A stretch of 23,514 nucleotides of DNA from CAZGZD01 sp964530005. Lineage in GTDB: Bacteria; Patescibacteriota; Microgenomatia; UBA1406; GWC2-37-13. Where the stretch lies: positions 1 through 23,514 of the forward strand of contig CAZGZD010000017.1 in NCBI GenBank assembly GCA_964530005.1, in the 5' to 3' direction. The translations under genes and the position numbers were made by a program. A model generated the notes under the pieces. That model was given only the letters and a program-made list of their open reading frames with translations. It ran no database searches and was not told the origin of the DNA. The first letter of the stretch is position 1, and every line of letters starts with the position of its first letter. Of this stretch, positions 1 to 6,096 are shown piece by piece.

Positions 1-27
1 GCTTAAAATAATTGCGCTTTATTAATA

Positions 28-33
28 TATAAT
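28..33 (+). promoter_or_regulatory. -10-like element upstream of first gene
   Basis: TATAAT lies 16 nt before the ATG at 50 in a very AT-rich stretch. No -35 hexamer sits at the right distance, so this is only a plausible start of transcription for the first two genes. Confidence 0.3.
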
Positions 34-49
34 ATAAACTATAAGTAAT

Positions 50-586
50 ATGAAAATTTATACAAGAATCTCTGTAAGTATCGCTACCACTATAGTACTC
101 ACAACTACTGTAGTACTCCCTGTACTCGCTCAAACGCCCACTCTAAGACCCAGGCAAGAGATTCGCCTAGACATTAGAGATAATAGAAAAGAAATCCGTG
201 CGGATCGTAAAGAAAATCGGCAAGCACGTCGAGATCTGCGCACCCAAAAACATGGGGAGAGACTTGAGGCTCGATTTGGACATTACTACACCCGACTTAT
301 CGCCATAGCTACAAAAATTCAGGAGCGCATAAATAAACTTAAAGGTGAGGGTCGCGATATAACCACTGCACAAACCAAACTTGACGAGGCAAAAGCTAAG
401 CTTGAATCAGCCAAATCACTCGGCGCAGAAGCCGTTGCGGCATTCAAAGCGATTGATCCAGCCAAATATCAAGAGCAACGAGAAGCTGCACTTGCTGCAC
501 GAGACAAGGCGAAGCAAGCGCGGCAAGCATTTCAAAATACACTTAAATTGCTCAAAGAATCAGTAAAACTTATTCCAAAAACTTAA
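50..586 (+). CDS. secreted coiled-coil protein of unknown function
   Basis: Not a family I can name. The 178-residue product opens with a signal peptide: a basic start, a hydrophobic run at about residues 8-25, and a likely cleavage after an A-Q pair near residue 28. The rest is highly charged, rich in R, K, E and A, and should be almost entirely helical. Residues 32-75 are R/K/D/E-rich and residues 85-170 look like a long coiled coil with A and L at heptad spacing. There is no cysteine and no catalytic motif. The next gene starts 11 nt downstream and also codes for a membrane-anchored protein, so the pair is probably cotranscribed. A structural or periplasmic role is only a guess. The start is preceded by an AT-rich promoter-like region without a Shine-Dalgarno. 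Confidence 0.85.
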   Translation: MKIYTRISVSIATTIVLTTTVVLPVLAQTPTLRPRQEIRLDIRDNRKEIRADRKENRQARRDLRTQKHGERLEARFGHYYTRLIAIATKIQERINKLKGEGRDITTAQTKLDEAKAKLESAKSLGAEAVAAFKAIDPAKYQEQREAALAARDKAKQARQAFQNTLKLLKESVKLIPKT

Positions 587-597
587 TAATCAATATA

Positions 598-879
598 ATG
601 CCCCATCTAACTTTGAGTAAAAAAGTAATTGCCATATTGGTTATACTTGCTGTACTGATTGTCGGGACTGCCATCTTCCTGCAAAGTAAAAAAGCCAATA
701 TAACCACCACGACAGTTGAGCCCCCGACTTCTTCTGAGCAATCTGAGGTAATTATCGACAATCAAAGCGAAACAAGCTCGGATAAGGAAACTGCTGTAAC
801 AACAGACACCTCAACATCCACAATCGAGCAGGAACTCAATACCACAACCATTGAAGAAGAAAACTTCTCAGATCTTTAA
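598..879 (+). CDS. small single-pass membrane protein, Thr/Ser-rich tail
   Basis: I do not recognise a family. The 93-residue product has a short cytoplasmic start, one strongly hydrophobic segment at about residues 9-28, and an outward-facing tail rich in T, S, E and D with no predictable fold and no cysteine. This composition is that of a low-complexity surface stalk. It follows the coiled-coil secreted protein by 11 nt and shares its strand, so both probably come from one transcript. There is no Shine-Dalgarno; the ATG sits in an AT-rich context. The gene call rests on the clean N-terminal membrane segment and on the position. Confidence 0.7.
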   Translation: MPHLTLSKKVIAILVILAVLIVGTAIFLQSKKANITTTTVEPPTSSEQSEVIIDNQSETSSDKETAVTTDTSTSTIEQELNTTTIEEENFSDL

Positions 880-903
880 CCTACTTATTTCTAAGAGTTT
901 ACC

Positions 904-932
904 TTCACCTCAAAGCAAACTTGTGTTATCAT
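904..932 (+). promoter_or_regulatory. possible promoter of aminotransferase-PEPC operon
   Basis: TTCACC (904-909), a 17-nt spacer and TATCAT (927-932) with an upstream TG at 924-925 form an extended -10 promoter candidate. Transcription would start near 939, leaving a leader of about 80 nt. The -35 match is weak. Confidence 0.35.
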
Positions 933-960
933 AACAAGTAAACATACGCATTGTTGATTC

Positions 961-1000
961 TCTCCCCCAACTAGTTAAAGTCAGAACTCATAAGGGGAGA
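961..1000 (+). promoter_or_regulatory. leader hairpin ahead of aminotransferase gene
   Basis: TCTCCCC (961-967) pairs perfectly with GGGGAGA (994-1000); inside, AGTT and AACT can form a second short stem. A T-rich stretch (TTAATTTTTAAT) follows directly, so this resembles a weak intrinsic terminator or attenuator 20 nt before the ATG at 1021. Function is inferred from the fold only. Confidence 0.35.
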
Positions 1001-1020
1001 TTAATTTTTAATAGCAAACT

Positions 1021-2184
1021 ATGATTTCACAACGTATACAACAACTCGCCCCCTCTGCCACTCTTACACTTGATAATAAAGTCAAGGCGCTGCAAGCTGA
1101 AGGAAAAAAAATAATTAACTTCACAGTAGGTGAGCCGGATAGCAATACACCTATCCATATTCAGGATGCGGCAATAGATGCTATGCGCTCAGGATTTACT
1201 AAATATGCACCTGCAGCCGGTATACCAAATCTTCGAGAAGCAATCGCCACAAAATTCAAAAATGACAATAAAATTGAATACACCCCAAAACAAATAATTG
1301 TTGGTGTGGGCACAAAACAACTCCTCTATAGCGCATTCCAGACAATCTGCAACGCAGGCGACGAAGTAATTATTGCAACCCCCACATGGACAACATATAT
1401 AGAGCAGGTCAAGCTTGCCGGAGCAATCCCAATTCTTGTGTCGCTGATTCCTCCCTTTCGACTAAAAGCCGAAGATATCAAACCACACATTAGCCAAAAA
1501 ACAAAAGCAATTCTTATAAATACGCCAGCCAATCCAACAGGAGCTATGATTGATAGCGATGAGCTTCATAAAATCGCAGATCTTGCAGTCGAAAAAAACA
1601 TCTTAGTAATCACTGACGAAATCTATGAGAAAATCACATATACCCGATCACATATATCTATAGCTTCATTAAACGATAAGATTAAAGCCCTAACAATCAC
1701 CATCAATGGATTCTCAAAAGCGTACGCTATGACAGGATGGCGTATAGGATACGCTGCTGGTCCACAAGACATAATCGATGGAATGATTGCACTTGCTGGG
1801 CAGACAACATCCGGGACATCTTCAATCAGTCAACACGCGGCAGTCGCAGCACTTGAAGGCAATCAAAAACCAATTGCCAATATGCTTGATGAGTTTGGGC
1901 AAAAAAGGCAGATAGCCTATGATTGTCTTAAAGATATACCTGGCATTGAAGTAGATCTTCCGGACGGGGCATTTTATATCTTTCCATCAATCAATAGCGT
2001 GCTTAAAGCGGGTCAGACGTCCACGGATTGGGCAGACGCTCTTCTTGAAAATAAACAAGTTGCAGTCGTGCCAGGCGAAGCATTTGAAGCACCTGGATAT
2101 ATACGAATAAGCTATGCTATATCAATGGAAAATCTCAAAAGCGGAATTGAAAAAATTAGACAATTTATTCAAGAAAACCAATAA
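1021..2184 (+). CDS. aspC: aspartate aminotransferase family (class I/II)
   Basis: PLP-dependent fold-type I aminotransferase, expected to interconvert oxaloacetate plus glutamate with aspartate plus 2-oxoglutarate in the cytoplasm. The 387-residue length is normal for the AspB/AspC class. The NPTG motif starts at N171, the PLP-binding lysine is K233 in the S-K-A-Y-A-M-T-G-W-R context, and R362 in a G-Y-I-R-I-S-Y context is the position of the carboxylate-binding arginine. The N-terminal INFTVGEPD stretch is typical of this subfamily. It precedes the PEP carboxylase gene by 2 nt, so the two should make aspartate from PEP in two steps. Exact substrate range (aspartate versus other amino acids or prephenate) cannot be fixed from sequence; the context favours aspartate. 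No Shine-Dalgarno is seen. Confidence 0.9.
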   Translation: MISQRIQQLAPSATLTLDNKVKALQAEGKKIINFTVGEPDSNTPIHIQDAAIDAMRSGFTKYAPAAGIPNLREAIATKFKNDNKIEYTPKQIIVGVGTKQLLYSAFQTICNAGDEVIIATPTWTTYIEQVKLAGAIPILVSLIPPFRLKAEDIKPHISQKTKAILINTPANPTGAMIDSDELHKIADLAVEKNILVITDEIYEKITYTRSHISIASLNDKIKALTITINGFSKAYAMTGWRIGYAAGPQDIIDGMIALAGQTTSGTSSISQHAAVAALEGNQKPIANMLDEFGQKRQIAYDCLKDIPGIEVDLPDGAFYIFPSINSVLKAGQTSTDWADALLENKQVAVVPGEAFEAPGYIRISYAISMENLKSGIEKIRQFIQENQ

Positions 2185-2186
2185 CA

Positions 2187-3686
2187 ATGAAGACAATTCG
2201 TACAATTCCCTCAGTCATGTTCTCCCAACACCCCGATCACGCAAACCGTCCCTTCTGGCACCATCAAGCATTTATCGAGACACATAGCGAACTTAAAGAA
2301 TCGTACCTTATGTACAAAGACCTCGGCGCACAGGAGATTATGTGGGATTGGGAAGGTAAGCTTGTAGATGAAGCGGTTATTGAGAAGCTTTTAGGCAAGT
2401 ATGTGGAGTTTTTTCAAAAAAATCCATTAGGGCGAGATATTTTTCTTACATTCCGTGTCCCCAACCCCCGAGTTGAGTCAGGATATCGCTTGGGACGCGC
2501 AATCATGGTAATCTTATCTGCTCAAGACCTCGCACTGACATCCAATCTCAAACACCCCCCACTTTTTGAAGTGATTTTACCGATGGTTGAGACAGCCACT
2601 GAGCTTGTCCAAATCAACAAAAGCTTCCAGCTTATAGCTGAGGCCGTCAGCGATTCGTTCTCGACTGATGAAAAGCGTCATAAGCTAGTTGAGCTTATTC
2701 CACTGTTTGAGACAGTTCCCACAATACTAAAGTCCGGCGATATCATCCGCCAATATACGCGTCTTGCCAAAGAAAAACTCAATATAGATATTGAGTATCT
2801 CAGACCTTTCTGCGCTAGATCTGATCCCGCACTCAACTCAGGCATTGTGCCCACGACCCTTGCTATTAAGTGGGCATTATCAGAATACGCTAAATTCACG
2901 ACTGACACTGGAATTCCGACATACCCCATAATCGCCCCAGGAAGTCCACATTTTCGTGGAGGGTTAACCCCCTCAACAGTCGATGAATTTATCGATGAAT
3001 TTCCTGGTATTCGAACCATTGTGATTCAGTCAGCATTTCGCTATGATTTTGATATTGAAGATGTCAAAGCTGGGATCAAAAAGATTACCAAACGCCTCCC
3101 AACAACCAAGACTCAGATTCTTGATGAGCAGATGTACGCAGACATCACATCAATCATACCTTGGTTTGAAGACCCTTACAAAAAAACAATCAAAGAGCTT
3201 GCCGCCTCAATAATAAAAATATCAACTCATGTTCCCCCAAGGCGTGAACGTATGCAACATGTTGGAATATTTGGTTACTCGCGGAGTGTGGGTGATGACA
3301 ATCTGCCACGAGCAATTGGATTTACAGCAAGCTGTTACTCTTTGGGAATTCCTCCTGAGCTTATTGGAACAGGTCGTGGAATACAAATTGCACGCCGCAA
3401 CAAAAAACTTGAAGTGGTAGAGTCGCTATATAAAAATCTCAAGCCAGCACTTGAGGCGGCTGGTCGATACTTAAGACACGAAAGCCTCTCGGAACTTGGA
3501 TTGAAAGACGTAGCCGAAGATGTAAAAATCATCGAGGATTATCTGGGTCACAAGCTTGGACCCCAGACAGCACGTGAACATGAACACGCAGATATTGTTG
3601 CTCAAATTGTATCTTCTTTGGGCCGTACAGACGACCTAAAACCTCAAGTTGAGGCTGCCGCTCTTCTAAGACGAAATATAGGGTAA
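2187..3686 (+). CDS. ppcA: archaeal-type phosphoenolpyruvate carboxylase
   Basis: Converts PEP and bicarbonate to oxaloacetate. The 499-residue length and the N-terminal motif ending S-Q-H-P-D-H (H15) identify the short archaeal-type enzyme (PpcA; PEPcase_2 family), not the roughly 900-residue bacterial form. Further family-like stretches are the region around IMWDWEGK near residue 50, LTFRVPNPRVES near residue 90, and the G-F-T-A-S-C-Y-S-L-G-I-P-P-E-L-IGTGRG segment in the C-terminal third. The archaeal form is known from archaea and a scatter of bacteria, so horizontal acquisition is likely but not shown here. The ATG lies 2 nt after the aminotransferase stop with no Shine-Dalgarno, so translation is presumably coupled. 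The product oxaloacetate is the direct substrate of the upstream enzyme. Confidence 0.92.
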   Translation: MKTIRTIPSVMFSQHPDHANRPFWHHQAFIETHSELKESYLMYKDLGAQEIMWDWEGKLVDEAVIEKLLGKYVEFFQKNPLGRDIFLTFRVPNPRVESGYRLGRAIMVILSAQDLALTSNLKHPPLFEVILPMVETATELVQINKSFQLIAEAVSDSFSTDEKRHKLVELIPLFETVPTILKSGDIIRQYTRLAKEKLNIDIEYLRPFCARSDPALNSGIVPTTLAIKWALSEYAKFTTDTGIPTYPIIAPGSPHFRGGLTPSTVDEFIDEFPGIRTIVIQSAFRYDFDIEDVKAGIKKITKRLPTTKTQILDEQMYADITSIIPWFEDPYKKTIKELAASIIKISTHVPPRRERMQHVGIFGYSRSVGDDNLPRAIGFTASCYSLGIPPELIGTGRGIQIARRNKKLEVVESLYKNLKPALEAAGRYLRHESLSELGLKDVAEDVKIIEDYLGHKLGPQTAREHEHADIVAQIVSSLGRTDDLKPQVEAAALLRRNIG

Positions 3687-3728
3687 TTTTCCCCATGTCT
3701 TTTAGCTTCAAAAATGAGTAAGTTGAGC

Positions 3729-3757
3729 TTGACAAAGTTTAAAGTTTTTACTATGCT
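3729..3757 (+). promoter_or_regulatory. consensus sigma-70-type promoter of DUF5679-like gene
   Basis: TTGACA (3729-3734), exactly 17 nt, then TATGCT (3752-3757). Transcription would begin near 3764, giving a leader of about 45 nt that carries the strong Shine-Dalgarno AGAGGTG ahead of the ATG at 3809. Confidence 0.75.
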
Positions 3758-3808
3758 TGAAGGCATACTTTATAAGTTTAAATGTGAAAGAGAGGTGAAA
3801 ATATACTT

Positions 3809-3967
3809 ATGAGATTCTACAGCGTACAAACTCGAGAATTCGTCGAAGTTGACGATAGTAAGGTAGAGCACGTTACCATGAAAAACGGAAAAAAAGCTGC
3901 AAAAGCAACCGTTGAGCAAAATGGTAGAACATTGAAGCTTTTCAAGATTTTGGGCGGCAAAGCTTAA
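3809..3967 (+). CDS. small basic protein, cysteine-less DUF5679-like
   Basis: A 52-residue product with its own consensus promoter and the clearest Shine-Dalgarno I saw in the window (AGGTG at 3793-3797, 11 nt before the ATG), which suggests high expression. The order Y-x-V, then V-x-M-K-N-G-K-K-A-A-K-A, then a C-terminal L-F-K-I-L matches from memory the layout of the DUF5679 small zinc-ribbon family (Y-C-V-x-C ... T-L-K-N-G-R-x-A ... C-P-x-C-G ... F-R-I). All four expected cysteines are absent: the protein has none. It is therefore either a degenerate zinc ribbon that folds without metal or a look-alike. The function of DUF5679 is unknown. The gene is followed by a long hairpin. Confidence 0.75.
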   Translation: MRFYSVQTREFVEVDDSKVEHVTMKNGKKAAKATVEQNGRTLKLFKILGGKA

Positions 3968-4007
3968 GATCGATACAAGCCTCGTGCTTTTATTAAATAA
4001 AACTTCT

Positions 4008-4075
4008 CAACATAGTTTTACTAAATACATACTGTATTTACAAGATACAGAATGTGTGAGGTGAAAACTATGTTG
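4008..4075. repeat. long imperfect hairpin (68 nt)
   Basis: The outer arms of 12 bp (4008-4019 and 4064-4075) pair perfectly. Within them ACAT-A-CTGTAT (4027-4037) pairs with ATACAG-A-ATGT (4045-4055) around a 7-nt loop and a single A/A mismatch. There is no T-tract after it, so it is not a standard intrinsic terminator. It could be a structured RNA 3' end, a processing site or a small palindromic element. Confidence 0.55.
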
Positions 4076-4178
4076 GTATAACAAACATCTCTCAATCCAC
4101 TGCAAGCACTAACTAATTTAAAAACTACAATTCTTTCCTCTTTTCGAACAATCAAAATACGCTACAATTAATATATCT

Positions 4179-4883
4179 ATGCATGAGCCCAGTCTAATTG
4201 AAAATAACCTGCCACATATTGCTCGCGCTGTGATTATTATCCCGATCATCATACTTATACTGGGGGTGTATGTAAAGATAGCCGGCACAAACTCCCAAAA
4301 TACCAATACAGAACCTACGCCTACACCTGAGGAAGTTGTGGTGCAGCCGTCTCAAAAAAAAATCTCAATAGATCTTAAGGGTCCTTATATCTGCGAACCT
4401 TCATCTAAAGACTCAAGGATTAAAGCCTACATTATGGACGAGAATGTGGCGGTAGTAAATACAACCAAGAAGACAACTACCTATTTCACCCTCAAGGGTG
4501 ACTGTCTGTCTATCTGGAAAAAAGGCCTTTATACAGGAGAACGAGCTTGTGGTATGAAGCCATATATCGCACTTACCAATAATATGTCGCGATTTGGACT
4601 TGTTGGTACAGACTCGCTGGTCAAGATGCTTGGAGGGATTGGTGGAAGCTCAAATACCGATCAGTTGATCGATCCACAAAAGCTCAAGGCCGCTCTTGAT
4701 TCATGTCAGAAAAAAGATATCAAAGACATTAAAGTCTTTGATATACCCCAAAATATCATTTTTAAAAAGAAGGATGTGAAAGAACTTATGCAAAGTCAGG
4801 CGAAGGACGCTTCTCGGAAAGAACAAACCGTAATTCCCACTTCAGGACTTCAAGAATCACAACAAGCACCTTACAACAAATAG
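4179..4883 (+). CDS. membrane-anchored extracytoplasmic protein, unknown
   Basis: No recognised family. The 234-residue product has a short N-terminal segment, one transmembrane helix at about residues 15-36, a P/T/E-rich linker (PTPTPEE, near residue 48), and an extracytoplasmic part of about 170 residues with four cysteines that could form two disulfides. The tail after about residue 200 is hydrophilic and low in complexity. A -10-like TACAAT (4163-4168) lies 10 nt before the ATG, suggesting a very short leader; no -35 is convincing. The gene is convergent with the 5S rRNA gene and ends only 3 nt from the oligo-A tract that forms the 5S terminator on the other strand. Confidence 0.75.
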   Translation: MHEPSLIENNLPHIARAVIIIPIIILILGVYVKIAGTNSQNTNTEPTPTPEEVVVQPSQKKISIDLKGPYICEPSSKDSRIKAYIMDENVAVVNTTKKTTTYFTLKGDCLSIWKKGLYTGERACGMKPYIALTNNMSRFGLVGTDSLVKMLGGIGGSSNTDQLIDPQKLKAALDSCQKKDIKDIKVFDIPQNIIFKKKDVKELMQSQAKDASRKEQTVIPTSGLQESQQAPYNK

Positions 4884-4886
4884 GCC

Positions 4887-4894
4887 AAAAAAAA
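4887..4894 (-). terminator. oligo-T terminator of 5S rRNA
   Basis: Eight T residues on the minus strand follow directly on the base of 5S helix I. The 5S closing helix plus this tract has the form of an intrinsic terminator. Confidence 0.6.
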
Positions 4895-5010
4895 TACCCT
4901 GGCTACGACCTACTTTCCCTTAAGAATAAAGTATCATCGGCGCTGACTCGTTTCACTTCTCTGTTCGGGATGGGAAGAGGTGGGACCAAGTCGCTCCAGT
5001 AACCAAGGCA
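4895..5010 (-). rRNA. rrf: 5S ribosomal RNA
   Basis: Read on the minus strand, the segment matches the 5S core, including GGTCCCACC, CCCATCCCGAAC and GAAGTGAAAC, followed by a loop E-like GCGCCGATGATACT. The two ends pair over 12 positions (TGCCTTGGTTAC with GTAGCCAGGGTA, including G-T wobbles) to form helix I, which fixes the ends at about 5010 and 4895 and the length at about 116 nt. No 16S or 23S gene is adjacent: upstream on this strand lies era on the opposite strand. It has its own promoter and terminator, so it is a solitary transcription unit. Confidence 0.95.
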
Positions 5011-5016
5011 AGAGAT

Positions 5017-5045
5017 ATTATAAACAAAGGTTGCGAAAATCTCAA
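5017..5045 (-). promoter_or_regulatory. dedicated promoter of the solitary 5S rRNA
   Basis: On the minus strand TTGAGA (5045-5040), a 17-nt spacer and a perfect TATAAT (5022-5017) are followed after 6 nt by the 5' end of 5S at 5010. Transcription would thus start at or within a base or two of the mature 5' end. Confidence 0.8.
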
Positions 5046-5095
5046 CCTCATAAATACACTCATCTTCAATCCTTCTTATTATGAGGCTCCAATTA

Positions 5096-5104
5096 TGCTA
5101 CAAT
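5096..5104 (+). promoter_or_regulatory. extended -10 promoter of era
   Basis: TGCTACAAT, with extended TG at 5096-5097 and TACAAT at 5099-5104, lies 6 nt before the ATG at 5111. It argues for a leaderless era mRNA and against the in-frame upstream ATG at 5081, which would precede the transcript start. No good -35 is present. Confidence 0.55.
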
Positions 5105-5110
5105 TGTCGT

Positions 5111-5977
5111 ATGAAAAGCGGTACGGTGCTCATCATCGGAAGGCCAAATGTAGGCAAATCGACATTTGTCAATAATCTTATTGGCCAAAAAGTGGCTATC
5201 ACCTCCCCCAAGCCGCAGACAACCCGTACACCAATCCACGCACTCTACTCCGAAGATCGAGGTGAGATTATATTTGTCGATACGCCGGGAATATTTGACA
5301 AGACCAAAGATCTTCTGTCAAAAAAGATTAATCAAAAGACTCAAGGAGCGACTGAGCGTGGGATAGATGCTGTACTTTATATGATCGATCACACAAGACG
5401 ACGTAATTTTGAAGAAGCCAAAGTGCTTGGAATTGTACGCAAGATCGACAAACCTAAGATTCTGGTAATCAATAAAATCGATATTGAGAGCCCTACATAC
5501 TACCCACAATATAGATTTCTTGAGGATGAATTTGATACGACGTTCAAGATCTCAGGCCTGCACAAGACTCATGTCAAACCCCTTATGGATAAGCTCTTTT
5601 CACTAATTCCAGATATAAAATCGGATAAAAAGCACAGAGATATCACCTATCCTCTGCTTAATATGGACAGCAAGATGTTTATTGGAGAGCTTATTCGAGA
5701 GAAAGTATTCCTCTACACCCGAAAAGAAGTACCCTATACGACGACTGTACTCGTTGACGAGATCACAGAGCGCCCCAATGGCGTGACATATATTAAAGCT
5801 CAGATAATCACCACCTCCGACCGGTATAAGAAGATGCTCATTGGAGCAAGTGGAGCTAAAATCAAAGAGCTTGGAAGCTTAGCCCGCAAAGAGATTGAGC
5901 TTGCCACAAATAAAAAGATATTTCTGGATCTGACAGTCGTGACCGATCCCCACTGGCAAGAAGTGTATTATTCCTGA
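5111..5977 (+). CDS. era: GTPase Era, ribosome assembly factor
   Basis: Era binds the 3' end of 16S rRNA and helps mature the 30S subunit. From M at 5111 the product is 288 residues, close to the usual 290-300. The GTPase domain shows G1 (GRPNVGKS, residues 10-17), G3 (DTPG, 57-60) and G4 (NKID, 121-124); the C-terminal KH domain has L-I-G-A-S-G-A-K-I-K-E-L starting at residue 243, followed by the typical F-L-D-L-x-V-x-x-D-P-H-W ending. I chose 5111 over 5081 because the extra ten residues are not Era-like and because the extended -10 lies between the two ATGs. The 3' end overlaps the convergent Cys-rich mini-gene by 10 nt. Confidence 0.95.
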   Translation: MKSGTVLIIGRPNVGKSTFVNNLIGQKVAITSPKPQTTRTPIHALYSEDRGEIIFVDTPGIFDKTKDLLSKKINQKTQGATERGIDAVLYMIDHTRRRNFEEAKVLGIVRKIDKPKILVINKIDIESPTYYPQYRFLEDEFDTTFKISGLHKTHVKPLMDKLFSLIPDIKSDKKHRDITYPLLNMDSKMFIGELIREKVFLYTRKEVPYTTTVLVDEITERPNGVTYIKAQIITTSDRYKKMLIGASGAKIKELGSLARKEIELATNKKIFLDLTVVTDPHWQEVYYS

Positions 5978-6090
5978 AGATTTGACTTTTGCTTATCCTT
6001 CTTCATACATTTGCCCCCGCAGCACTCTCCATCTTTCTTTTTACCACTAAGTCGACACTCACACTGACCATTACATTTACAATCTTTCAT
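5968..6090 (-). CDS. metallothionein-like Cys-rich mini-protein
   Basis: A 40-residue, lysine-rich product with seven cysteines in the first 28 residues: C4 and C6, C10 and C12 (a CxCx3CxC block), then C23, C24 and C28 (CCx3C), with a Lys-rich tail. CxC and CC spacing with no aromatic residue is the hallmark of metallothionein-like metal-thiolate clusters; there is no signal peptide, so it should act in the cytoplasm. I cannot place it in a named family. The ATG lies 6 nt after the stop of the large surface-protein gene on the same strand, so it is probably expressed from that transcript. The 3' end overlaps the era 3' end by 10 nt on the other strand. It could bind Zn, Cu or Cd; the sequence does not say which. 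Confidence 0.7.
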   Translation of the reverse strand: MKDCKCNGQCECRLSGKKKDGECCGGKCMKKDKQKSNLQE

Positions 6091-6096
6091 ATTAAT

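Noticed and set aside
4887..4894. Oligo-A tract as a terminator of the plus-strand gene ending at 4883
   Set aside because: On the plus strand it is A, not T; it serves the 5S gene on the minus strand.
5081..5110. Upstream in-frame ATG for era adding ten residues
   Set aside because: The extended -10 box at 5096-5104 lies downstream of this ATG, and the extra residues do not resemble Era N-termini.
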